Below, piece after piece: positions 49,652 to 57,632 of a DNA stretch of 64,000 nucleotides. The notes below the pieces were generated by a model. It did not search any database. It had not been told where the DNA came from and saw only the letters and a program-made list of their open reading frames with translations. Position 1 is the stretch's first letter; the number at the start of each line of letters is the position of its first letter. Source of the DNA: JAFAGX01 sp035623255 (GTDB lineage Bacteria > Acidobacteriota > Terriglobia > Terriglobales > Acidobacteriaceae); the NCBI GenBank assembly GCA_035623255.1, contig DASPTU010000093.1, positions 62,001 through 126,000 of the forward strand, in the 5' to 3' direction. Made by a program: the position numbers and the translations under genes.

Positions 49652-50134
49652 GTGAATCCTTATGCATCTCTTCTGGGGAATAGCGACCCGCTTCAGGTCG
49701 CCGGCGAAACCCCGGTGCGCCTTCGCGACATAGCGAAGAAGCTGGGGCCGAAGGGAATGGAACGCAGCTACGCTCCCGGCAAATGGTCAGCACGAACCAT
49801 CCTTTGTCATTTGGCGGATTGCGAGGTCGCGTTCGCGTTTCGTTTCCGCCAGGCTCTTGCCGAGTCGAACCATGTGATTCAGCCATTCGACCAGGACGCG
49901 TGGGCACGCACCTACTCTTCGCCGGAGCTTTCGGGAGCTGCTGCGATCGAAACCTTCTCGGCGTTGCGCCAGTGGAATGTCGCATTGATGAAGACATTAC
50001 CGCAGGAAACCTTCTCCAAGCCGGTCACTCATCCCGAGCGTGGCAAGATGACATTCAGGGTTTTGCTAGAAACCATGGCCGGACACGATTTGAACCATCT
50101 CCGCCAGCTTGATGCAGTTGCGGCAAGTCTATAG
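49652..50134 (+). CDS. DinB/YfiT family putative metalloenzyme
   Basis: 160 residues. Four-helix-bundle protein with metal His pattern: HLADCEVAFAFR near 50, then TFRVLLETMAGHDLNHLRQLDA with two His at the C-terminus, and YAPGKWSARTILCHLADCE typical of the DinB_2 group. These include bacillithiol and other thiol transferases as well as uncharacterised proteins. The GTG at 49652 is preferred to the TTG at 49643. It follows the racemase gene by 36 bases; whether it joins that pathway is unknown. Confidence 0.8.
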   Translation: MNPYASLLGNSDPLQVAGETPVRLRDIAKKLGPKGMERSYAPGKWSARTILCHLADCEVAFAFRFRQALAESNHVIQPFDQDAWARTYSSPELSGAAAIETFSALRQWNVALMKTLPQETFSKPVTHPERGKMTFRVLLETMAGHDLNHLRQLDAVAASL

Positions 50135-50215
50135 TCCACGCTGTAAGTCGTTTTCGGCGGCGCCGGAAATTCTCGCCCTCGTTTAATTCAGGTCGCTCGC
50201 AGCACGGTATGCGAA

Positions 50216-51010
50216 CTAAGGCTGGGCATGATCTTCGTTTGGCGTTAGTGCGGGTGGTGGCGGTTCCAACCCGAATGAGGGCAATGATACCGGACTGGGC
50301 GGAATTCCTTTGGCGCTTACGATGGCCCAATGCCACTCCTGATCGGAAGCGACGGAAGCACCTAATGTTTCTCGGAGGATCGTAGTTGCCAGAGGCGCCG
50401 CAGTTCCCTTCAAACGGTAAAGCAGGGTTAGATCAGAGGGCTTTTCACTGGGTACAGCCGATTCCTGCGAAGGGGCATCCTGCGCGATAGCTGGCAGAAG
50501 CCGCGGGGTCTGGTACACGGCTGCTGTTTCGGTCTTTCGAACCATCGTCAGGCCAATGGTGATTTCCTTTACGTTCCAGTCTGTGCCGTTGAAAAGCGTG
50601 ACCTGCATTCTGTCGCCATCGATCCTTGCCGGGCCTTCCAGTTTAGCCAGCTCACTTTGCGGCAGTTCCTCTGCGACATAGGGGGTCGTGATCAACGAAG
50701 TTGCGTCGGCATTGAAGGAGAGACTGCAGGTTCCGTCGGGCGAAGACATGCGAAACTGGTTCGCCGGACTATCCAAAGACAACACCGGTCTTGCATTCAG
50801 CTTGTGGCTCTCAACCTGGTCCATGATTTGTGACAGGTTGTCATTGTCGATAACGACCGGCGGGGCCGGTTCTTTGACCGGCTCTTTCGCCTTGCGAAGA
50901 GCTCTGGCCACGTCCCCCAGCGAGACGGAATCATCCTGGGCGGCGACGCGCATGGGCACAAGAAACACCCAAGCTGCCAGGGCTATCCCGAGATATGCCT
51001 CACGTCTCAT
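50216..51010 (-). CDS. Secreted hypothetical protein, acidobacterial type
   Basis: 264 residues. Signal peptide (AAWVFLVPMRVAAQ). The mature protein has a short helical start (LGDVARALRKAKEP), a Pro-rich hinge, then a beta-rich domain with NGTDWNVKEITIGLTMVRK, which resembles FxLYD-like modules, and a Pro-rich tail. No known family was assigned. It lies between the convergent DinB gene and a 455-base intergenic region with several hairpins. Confidence 0.65.
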   Translation of the reverse strand: MRREAYLGIALAAWVFLVPMRVAAQDDSVSLGDVARALRKAKEPVKEPAPPVVIDNDNLSQIMDQVESHKLNARPVLSLDSPANQFRMSSPDGTCSLSFNADATSLITTPYVAEELPQSELAKLEGPARIDGDRMQVTLFNGTDWNVKEITIGLTMVRKTETAAVYQTPRLLPAIAQDAPSQESAVPSEKPSDLTLLYRLKGTAAPLATTILRETLGASVASDQEWHWAIVSAKGIPPSPVSLPSFGLEPPPPALTPNEDHAQP

Positions 51011-51113
51011 CGCAAATAGAAACGGTCCTTCCGCGATTGTAATCAGGAGAAGTAAGAGAATTCAGCGAGGCAGGACAAACTTCTGTCTTAGAACTTTAGA
51101 TCAGAGAGGGGAG

Positions 51114-51165
51114 CCAGGGCATGCGGGGACGAAGTAACACGCAACGGGGTTCCGCACGCCCCTGG
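51114..51165 (-). other. Long RNA-type hairpin in the 51011-51465 intergenic region
   Basis: Arms 51114-51126 and 51152-51165 pair over 13 positions with one G-U and one bulged base (minus strand CCAGGGGCGTGCGG against CCGCATGCCCTGG). It lies 10 bases after the small ORF at 51175-51297 on the same strand. There is no T run, so it may be an mRNA-stabilising or small-RNA structure rather than a terminator. Confidence 0.4.
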
Positions 51166-51174
51166 AGACAACGC

Positions 51175-51297
51175 TCACAGCAGGCCAGAAGAACGTAAGC
51201 GAGCTACCGGATCGGAAACTGGCACCGGTTCGCGCCTGAAAAACCAGCGAGCCACCGCAAATCCCAGCGCTACGTAGCACAGATGCACCAACTTCAT
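51175..51297 (-). CDS. Possible 40-residue membrane peptide
   Basis: ATG at 51297, stop at 51175. The N-terminal half (MKLVHLCYVALGFAVARWFF) is one hydrophobic helix, followed by a basic RREPVPVSDPVARLRSSGLL tail. GGGGGTGG lies a few bases before the ATG. No homologue is recognised. Flanked by hairpins on both sides, it may be a small membrane peptide or chance. Confidence 0.35.
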   Translation of the reverse strand: MKLVHLCYVALGFAVARWFFRREPVPVSDPVARLRSSGLL

Positions 51298-51335
51298 GAT
51301 CCACCCCCGACCTCATGCATCGGCAACTTGGGGGA

Positions 51336-51406
51336 GCTCCATTAGTGACACAGTAGCAATGGAGCACGAAGGTATCAACGCCCGATCGTGCTATCGACGT
51401 AGCACG
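51336..51406. other. Two hairpins between the WecA-like gene and the small ORF
   Basis: GCTCCATT (51336-51343) pairs with AATGGAGC (51358-51365), and CGTGCTA (51387-51393) pairs with TAGCACG (51400-51406), both perfectly. They lie 60-130 bases after the minus-strand stop of the WecA-like gene; the second may serve as its terminator, although no T run follows. Confidence 0.35.
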
Positions 51407-51465
51407 AAAGGGTTGGACTGAAACCAAAAGTAACTGGGAAAGTAACAGGCGACCCGAATATGCGG

Positions 51466-53007
51466 CTACGCCGTCAGCAAATTGGCACTCGGGTCGACCA
51501 AGGCAACAACTTCCGCTTTTTGCGTGCATCGCTCCAGGGCATCGGCGAGTACTTGGGGGAAGGTGCAGATGAGCAAGTTCAAATCAAGTTGCAGCTCGCG
51601 CACAGTGTACTGGCGATAGACGGTGATCGCACCGCACAGACGGCCTTTGCTGCTGACGAGATCAAGTTTCAAGCTGCAGGCACCGGCAAGGTCCGGGCTG
51701 GCAAAGGCACTTGGGTTTGTCCATCGCAGGCAGGGATCCGTGCCGCGGTCAGAGACCAGGTACAGGCCGCGGACTTGAGGCAGTTCATTGGAAGCGATGT
51801 AAAGTTGCAAATCAAAGGCGTCAAAATCGTTGTTATTCAGCGCCGCCATGAGTATGCGGCACAATTGTTCATAATCAGTTGTGACCTTAAGTTCCTCGGT
51901 CGCCCGCCGGAGAGCCAGATTATTGATGAGGATTTGCCGCTCAATCGTCCGCTGTGCGACTCGCTTGAGTTCACCGAATTCCAGGTAGCCGAGGTGTTGG
52001 ACGCCAATCCAAACACCGGTGCCGAGCACTGCGAGAACCAAGCCCAAGGCTCGCTCGGTCGGCCAGAGCAGGAACAGACTAAGCAATGCGAAGATGGCGG
52101 AGACAGCGTAAAGGGTGATGGCAACCTGACGTTGAGAAAGGCCACGCTGCAATAGCTTGTGATGGATGTGCTCACGGTCTGCTGTGAATACCGGGCGTCC
52201 ACTCAGGTAGCGACGAAGCACGGAAAGCGTGCTTTCCAGAATAGGAAGACCAAATGAGACCACTGGAATCGCTACAGCGATGATCGTTGGAGCCTTTTGT
52301 GCTCCCTGCAATGCCAGGGCGCTGAGCATGAAGCCTATGAACAGGCTGCCGCAATCGCCTAAAAAAATCGTTGCCGGGCTGAAGTTGAACCGCAAGAATC
52401 CAAGAGTGGCCCCGACCAGCGCGATGGCCATGATGGAAACCAGATTGGCCCCGTTGACCAGAGCCACGGTGAAAACCACGAGACTGGAAAATAGCGCGGA
52501 CCCTGCTGCAAGACCATCCAGCCCATCAATGAGATTAAAAGCGTTGGTAATCGCGACAACCCATAGGATGGTAAGCGGCAGACTGAGAAACCACGGGAAG
52601 TGATGGTTAGCGAAAAGCACAGGCAAATCGAGCACGCGAAGTCCACCTACAAATAGCAGCGTCGCGGCAACGCCCTGAACGACAAATTTAACCCAGGGAC
52701 CCGCCGAGCGAAGGTCATCGTAGACGCCCAGAAGGAACACTAATGCACCCGAGACCAGCATCGTGAGGATGGTTCGACCGGGAATCGCATCATGCGGCGC
52801 AAACAGCAGGGCTAGCGGAAGACTTCCGAGAAAAGAACCGAAGATTGCGATCCCCCCCAGGCGCGGGAGAGGCCGATTGTGTAAATGACGAGCCAAGACC
52901 GGTGCGGCGACCCAGCCATGACGGTTAGCTAGATCACGCACCCACTTGGTAAGAGCGAACGATAGGAAAAGCGAAAGGAGGAAAGTTGCCAGATAGGCGG
53001 TCAGCAA
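51466..53007 (-). CDS. WecA/MraY-like undecaprenyl-phosphate sugar-1-phosphate transferase with C-terminal extension
   Basis: 513 residues. The first 345 form an eleven-helix GT4-type phosphoglycosyltransferase: NRPLPRLGGIAI, VYDDLR with Asp97-Asp98, NAFNLIDGLDGLAAG, FLGDCGSLFIGF and the REHIHHKLLQRG His motif. It would attach GlcNAc-1-P or a similar sugar to the C55 carrier, starting the glycan encoded to its right. Residues 349-513 are an extra, non-membrane domain (ATEELKVTTDYEQLCRIL, LYIASNELPQVRGLYLVSD) that looks GAF-like. The TTG start is set by AGGAGGGG. It is divergent from the Wza-like gene. Confidence 0.87.
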   Translation of the reverse strand: MLTAYLATFLLSLFLSFALTKWVRDLANRHGWVAAPVLARHLHNRPLPRLGGIAIFGSFLGSLPLALLFAPHDAIPGRTILTMLVSGALVFLLGVYDDLRSAGPWVKFVVQGVAATLLFVGGLRVLDLPVLFANHHFPWFLSLPLTILWVVAITNAFNLIDGLDGLAAGSALFSSLVVFTVALVNGANLVSIMAIALVGATLGFLRFNFSPATIFLGDCGSLFIGFMLSALALQGAQKAPTIIAVAIPVVSFGLPILESTLSVLRRYLSGRPVFTADREHIHHKLLQRGLSQRQVAITLYAVSAIFALLSLFLLWPTERALGLVLAVLGTGVWIGVQHLGYLEFGELKRVAQRTIERQILINNLALRRATEELKVTTDYEQLCRILMAALNNNDFDAFDLQLYIASNELPQVRGLYLVSDRGTDPCLRWTNPSAFASPDLAGACSLKLDLVSSKGRLCGAITVYRQYTVRELQLDLNLLICTFPQVLADALERCTQKAEVVALVDPSANLLTA

Positions 53008-53275
53008 AAGCCCCTCCTGGTGGCTATTCCGAACCTGAAGAGGGGTGGAATATTGTGCGGGAGTGTCCTGATAATTTTCCTCCGCTTTTTAGAGCAAACC
53101 TCACCCCGTCAACCTATGACGACTGATTGAATCGTACGATTGCTCAACGCCGTACACTATTCTCTAATTTGGTACCAAGGTCAGCATTCACTCTTCGCTG
53201 TTGCCGAACTATGGTCTCCTTCTGAAAGCTTCCGAACAGCGAATTTTGGCGTGTTAGACTTGCGGCGGAATTATC

Positions 53276-54280
53276 ATGCCTGCTGCAATAAATGCGCTAT
53301 GGAAGCGGCTTCCGTCTCTGGCTTACGTGCTGATTCTTGGGTTGGGCATGCCAACTACTCTTCTAGGACAGGATAGTGCACCGAAAGCGGGAGAACTCCA
53401 GCGTCCTGCACAGGTCCAGGCATCTACCGTAAATTCGGGCACCAGAAGTACGTCAGAGGATGGGTTACTGCTGCTGGGTGCAGCAGATTTACTTGATATC
53501 AGCGTCTACAACGTCCCCGAACTGACGACAAAAGCGCGGATCGACAGCAACGGCGAAATCAATCTCCCACTCATCAACAACGTGCGGGTTGCCGGCCTCA
53601 CAAGCGAGGGGGCGGAGAAGGTGATCGAGAAGCGGCTGGCCGAGGACGGATTCGTAAAGAATCCTCACGTGACAGTGTTCGTCAACCAATCGGTCTCGCA
53701 GTTTGCCAGTGTCCTGGGGGAAGTGACAAGGCCGGGAGTTTATGCGATCGCCGGCGAACAGCGGCTGTTTGATCTGATCTCAAGCGCCGGGGGCTTGACT
53801 GAAAAGGCAGGCCGCAGCATCAGCGTGACACACCGCAGCCAGCCCGAAGCGCCAACCACAGTGGCGATCTCACGCAGCTTAGCGGAGCATCCGGAGAGCA
53901 ACATACGCATCATCGCCGGGGACACGATTATTGTGCAGAAAGCTGATGTGGTTTACGTGGTGGGGGACGTGGGGAGGCCGAGCGGAATGCTGATGGAGAG
54001 CGGAGGACTAACCGTCTTGCAGGCGATCGCGTTAGCGGGCGGCACTACGCGTACAGCGAAGCTTACCGGCGCCAGAATCATCCGCAAGGGACCGAATGGA
54101 ATCAGCGAGACGCCGGTTCAGCTGAAGAAGATTCTCGAGGCCAAGGCACCGGACTTGCCCATGCAACCGGATGACATTTTGTTTGTGCCCACCAGCGCAG
54201 GAAAAGCGTTTGCAGGACACACCCTGCAAGCCGCTCTACAGGCAGCGGCGGCAGCAAGCGTGATTACAGCCATACCTTGA
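53276..54280 (+). CDS. Polysaccharide export protein (Wza-like, Poly_export plus SLBB)
   Basis: 334 residues with a signal peptide ending near TLLGQ and no lipobox Cys. Poly_export domain (about 60-145: LLGAADLLDISVYNVPELTTKARIDSNGEINLPLINNVRVAG), then two SLBB domains (SVLGEVTRPGVYAI and VYVVGDVGRPSGMLM). It forms the outer-membrane or periplasmic channel for capsule/exopolysaccharide export. A hydrophobic Ala-rich C-terminal helix (about 310-334) may span the outer membrane as in Wza. It is the only plus-strand gene among the minus-strand transferases until 62.4 kb. Confidence 0.9.
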   Translation: MPAAINALWKRLPSLAYVLILGLGMPTTLLGQDSAPKAGELQRPAQVQASTVNSGTRSTSEDGLLLLGAADLLDISVYNVPELTTKARIDSNGEINLPLINNVRVAGLTSEGAEKVIEKRLAEDGFVKNPHVTVFVNQSVSQFASVLGEVTRPGVYAIAGEQRLFDLISSAGGLTEKAGRSISVTHRSQPEAPTTVAISRSLAEHPESNIRIIAGDTIIVQKADVVYVVGDVGRPSGMLMESGGLTVLQAIALAGGTTRTAKLTGARIIRKGPNGISETPVQLKKILEAKAPDLPMQPDDILFVPTSAGKAFAGHTLQAALQAAAAASVITAIP

Positions 54281-54282
54281 AT

Positions 54283-55548
54283 TTACGCAGCCGCCGTGGC
54301 TTGCATCAACTCGCCGCCAGTAACATCCTCCAACACTCGCAGATAGGTTTCGGCCGTTTGTCTGCGTGTAAAGTTCTGCAGGATGTAGCGCCGCCCGTTT
54401 CGGCCAAACTCGCCACACAAATCAGGATCGTCAGCCAGTCGTGAGATCGCGGCGGCGAGGTCGGCAGCGTTTTCAGGCTCTACGAACACTCCAGCGTTTG
54501 CACCCTGAACGATTTTTCGCGCCAGGCCGTCCACTCCGACGATGACTGCACGACCGCACGCCATGAACTCCAGCAGCTTCGTGGGGAGAACTGCGTTGAA
54601 TAAACCGGACTTTCGAAGCGGAACAAGACACACATCCGAAGCTGCAACGTATGCAGGAATCTTTTCTCGGGGCTGCTGATCGATAAACCGGACATTGCCT
54701 ATGTTTCGTTGTCGAACCAGAGACATGATTCTCTGTTTATCAGCGCCTTCACCCAGAAATACGAAGAGTATTTGTGGAGATGAGGACTGGAGTCGGGCAG
54801 CCGCCTCTACTGCAGTTTCGAGGCCTTGTGCCATCCCCAGGGTCCCGATGTATGAAACCACGAATTTTTCTTCCAGGTGCAGTGCCGCGCGTATTTCGGA
54901 AGTCTCACGCGGTTTGAAAAGATCTGTATCAACCCCGTTTTCGACAAGGGCAATTTTGTCTGGTGAAATCCCCCAGTTTGCGATCAAGGGGTCTTGAAAA
55001 GCTGGTGTGACTACTACGATGCGGTCACAACCTCGGTATAGAACCGTGGCGAGGCTTTTCAGACTGCGATACAGCAGTGAGTCCTGATCGCCAACACCCA
55101 CGGCAGCCAGCGACTCTGGCCAGAGATCGCGAACCTCAAGAATGAATGGAACTCGCTTCCATCGCGCAAGCCAGTAACCTGCGGCCCCGACCAGAAGTTG
55201 TGGAGATGTGGCAATAACAACATCGGGGCGTGATACGAACATACCTGTACTTGCGGCCGACAAGGCGAACGAACTGTAATTCAGCATGCGTTGATGAGGT
55301 CTCCGGTTAGGAAGCGGCAACAGCCAGGTCCGGATCAGGTTAATTCCATCCATCCGTTCACGACAGGCCAGCCGCCATAGTTTGTGACGATATTCATATG
55401 GAACAACCCCGGTTGGGTGGTTGGGGAATCCGGTCAGGACTGTTACTTCGTGGCCGGCGTCTGTCCACAGGCGCGACAACTCTGCAACCCGCGCCGCCGG
55501 AGCACCCATCTCCGGAGGAAAATATTGCGATACGTAGAGAATCTTCAA
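54283..55548 (-). CDS. GT4 family glycosyltransferase (WbuB-like)
   Basis: 421 residues from a TTG at 55548 that gives MKILYVSQYFPPEMGAPAARV, the typical WbuB-like start, 4 bases after the C5-epimerase stop; the open frame upstream overlaps that gene and lacks similarity. GT-B fold with VLTGFPNHPTG, a donor site in LVENGVDTDLFKP, YIGTLGMAQGLE, FLGEGADKQR and the E-x7-E-like region FMACGRAVIVGVDG. It transfers a sugar from a nucleotide donor onto the lipid-linked glycan on the cytoplasmic face. It is convergent with the export gene (2-base gap). Confidence 0.88.
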   Translation of the reverse strand: MKILYVSQYFPPEMGAPAARVAELSRLWTDAGHEVTVLTGFPNHPTGVVPYEYRHKLWRLACRERMDGINLIRTWLLPLPNRRPHQRMLNYSSFALSAASTGMFVSRPDVVIATSPQLLVGAAGYWLARWKRVPFILEVRDLWPESLAAVGVGDQDSLLYRSLKSLATVLYRGCDRIVVVTPAFQDPLIANWGISPDKIALVENGVDTDLFKPRETSEIRAALHLEEKFVVSYIGTLGMAQGLETAVEAAARLQSSSPQILFVFLGEGADKQRIMSLVRQRNIGNVRFIDQQPREKIPAYVAASDVCLVPLRKSGLFNAVLPTKLLEFMACGRAVIVGVDGLARKIVQGANAGVFVEPENAADLAAAISRLADDPDLCGEFGRNGRRYILQNFTRRQTAETYLRVLEDVTGGELMQATAAA

Positions 55549-55552
55549 AGGA

Positions 55553-56533
55553 TCAGTAGTAGCAGAGCTTGAATGCAGCCTTGCAGCAAAGGGCCCGCGT
55601 GCGATTCGAGCGATTGCGCCCATAGGCTTCCCATTTATCGGCAAAGCCGCCGAAAAATGGGTCTCCGGTTAAACGCTGCATCACTCGAAGCTGAACAATG
55701 TGCAGCCGATGGTAGAAGGGACTGGCGATCATCGGCAATGTGGTGCCGGACTGCTCATAGAGCGACCAAAAGCCGAGATCATAGCGAGGCAGATGCTTGC
55801 GTAGAGTCTGCACCGCCTGGATGAAAAGATCCCTGGCCTGGGCATTTTGGGTAGCAAGAAAGTAGTCGTAAACACCCCAAACGGCCCAGATAAAGCCGTT
55901 CAAGATGTGAGTCGGTGGCGAAACGATATATTCTTCAAACCAGATGTTTCCATGCGGATCAGTAAACGTGACACCCCCTTGCTCGACGGACTGTCCGAAA
56001 CTCGCAAACGCCCGCTCGGCAGTTTCCAGGTACTTGGCGACACCAGTCTCACGGTGAGCGCGCACCAGCAAGGAGATTCCCTGCCCTTGGGCCAGGGCGG
56101 AGTACCACGGAGCCTTGAGCCGCGAGCGATACTCCCAATCGAAATAATGATTCCAGGCCCAAGTGCCGTGCGAATTCCTGGTGAGATGGGTGGAGAGCCA
56201 GTCACTGGCGGCAAGGAACTTCGTCCGAGGAAATTCCCTTCTCGATCGGCAAAAAAGGTTGTGGTTGCCGAGGCCCCACTGCGCAATTGCGATCGGATTG
56301 TACTGGCGACCGATTCGACCGTGGTAATTCAGCAGGGGAATTCCCGATTGGTCATAATCGCCTCGATAATCAGCTTTTTCAAAAAATGGCATGTAATATT
56401 CGCCGAGCCGCTCAAAACCGGCGCGTGGATTGAGTTCGGGCGCTTCATGCCAGAAGGTGAGATGACTCCGAATCGGAGTCGCGTAGGCAGTGAAGATACG
56501 CGAATAGTACTGCAGCCGTGCTGTTAGCGACAT
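55553..56533 (-). CDS. D-glucuronyl C5-epimerase family protein
   Basis: 326 residues. The C-terminal half matches the glucuronyl C5-epimerase domain: WFEEYIVSPPTHILNGFIWAVWGVYDY, LPRYDLGFWSLYEQSG, ASPFYHRLHIVQLRVMQRLTGDPFF and FADKWEAYG, an alpha/alpha-barrel with the catalytic Tyr/Glu region. The animal enzyme turns D-glucuronate into L-iduronate within heparan sulfate. No signal peptide is evident, so the product may act in the cytoplasm on lipid-linked chains or be exported another way. Flanked within 4-7 bases by the GT4 and propeller genes, it is part of a tight unit. It implies a uronate-containing polymer. Confidence 0.85.
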   Translation of the reverse strand: MSLTARLQYYSRIFTAYATPIRSHLTFWHEAPELNPRAGFERLGEYYMPFFEKADYRGDYDQSGIPLLNYHGRIGRQYNPIAIAQWGLGNHNLFCRSRREFPRTKFLAASDWLSTHLTRNSHGTWAWNHYFDWEYRSRLKAPWYSALAQGQGISLLVRAHRETGVAKYLETAERAFASFGQSVEQGGVTFTDPHGNIWFEEYIVSPPTHILNGFIWAVWGVYDYFLATQNAQARDLFIQAVQTLRKHLPRYDLGFWSLYEQSGTTLPMIASPFYHRLHIVQLRVMQRLTGDPFFGGFADKWEAYGRNRSNRTRALCCKAAFKLCYY

Positions 56534-56540
56534 GTGGGGT

Positions 56541-57626
56541 TTAGTGAGAAATTCGCCACAAACTAGTTTCGCAATCTGAGTGCTTTACCGCGATGGTTGT
56601 AAGCGCGAGTACACCGCTGCTGTTGTCGCCGTCCGGGAACACGGCGTTTCCGTACTGAAACAGTCTCATTGGCCAGGCGTCTTTTTGCCAGCTCAAGAGT
56701 GCCCCGAAGCTCGCCGTGCCCGCTCTGCCATAAATGCCGACCTCCCGGTGCGGATTGGCGGGGCTCGGTTCAACCATGGTGGAGAAGAAAAGGTCCTCAC
56801 CAACGCAACAAGCGCAAATGGAAGAACTGATCAGCGCGGAGAGCCGCGTTAGATTTCCTCTGCGGTCAAGATGATAGATGTGATTTTGTTCCAGTGGCGT
56901 GTCGGAAGAGAAATAGAGCCCGTCAGGTGCAGGGACCAAAGCGGCGGACCGGGTTTGCTGACTACCGGACAGCAGAACTTGCACATCACGGAAATCGCAG
57001 GAGGCGCGGATAATTCGGCACTCGCGCCCACTATCGCCCGTCAGAATCCATAAACAGTTTTCCCACTGATCGTAAACGATATTGTGGACGTGGCGAATCG
57101 AGTTCCTGGGAAAGCTGTAGGCAACATCCCAATGCCGCCCGTCATCGGTCGAGGCATAGACGTGCACTTCGTCGCGCAGCGGATTGTCAAAATACTCGCC
57201 CCAGAAGACATTGTTGTTAGGCGTGACTGCAAGGTGCAACGGACGGGTGCCACGTAAGACTCTGTGAGTTGTAGAAAATTCTGGTTCTCCGGGAAGGAGA
57301 GTAACGATAGCATTCGGAATCGCGGCAACTAATCCGCCCGACTGCAGAACAGCCAGAGCGTGGAAGCCGTCACGAAAGAGGCGTGCGGTCAAACGCGAGA
57401 AACAACTCAGCTTGCGCCACCAGGCTGGTTCGGCTGTGGCCACGTGTTCCCAGTGAATCGCATTTTGTTTGGGCACAATCTTCGCTCGCAGCAGTTCATA
57501 GCCGCGAGAGGCATAAAGCAAGTCGTTGTGCCAGGCCAATACCCGCATTCCCAGGAATGCAGCGATCTTCGAAAGCTTCAGCTCGGCTGGCTTTGAGGCA
57601 GTAGGCGGAAGTGAAAGAGTAGCCAA
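56541..57626 (-). CDS. Beta-propeller protein of unknown role (BNR/sialidase-like fold)
   Basis: 361 residues without signal peptide. Repeated blade-like segments are visible: LHLAVTPNNNVFWGEYFD, VHVYASTDDGRHWDVAY (an Asp-box-like SxDxGxxW), HNIVYDQWENCLWILTGD, ALVPAPDGLYFSSDTP and VGIYGRAG. The fold resembles sialidase/BNR propellers but no catalytic Arg triad is evident. Such proteins are seen in glycan clusters and may bind or check oligosaccharides. It lies 6 bases from the carbamoyltransferase and 7 bases from the C5-epimerase. Confidence 0.7.
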   Translation of the reverse strand: MATLSLPPTASKPAELKLSKIAAFLGMRVLAWHNDLLYASRGYELLRAKIVPKQNAIHWEHVATAEPAWWRKLSCFSRLTARLFRDGFHALAVLQSGGLVAAIPNAIVTLLPGEPEFSTTHRVLRGTRPLHLAVTPNNNVFWGEYFDNPLRDEVHVYASTDDGRHWDVAYSFPRNSIRHVHNIVYDQWENCLWILTGDSGRECRIIRASCDFRDVQVLLSGSQQTRSAALVPAPDGLYFSSDTPLEQNHIYHLDRRGNLTRLSALISSSICACCVGEDLFFSTMVEPSPANPHREVGIYGRAGTASFGALLSWQKDAWPMRLFQYGNAVFPDGDNSSGVLALTTIAVKHSDCETSLWRISH

Positions 57627-57632
57627 GGTTGT

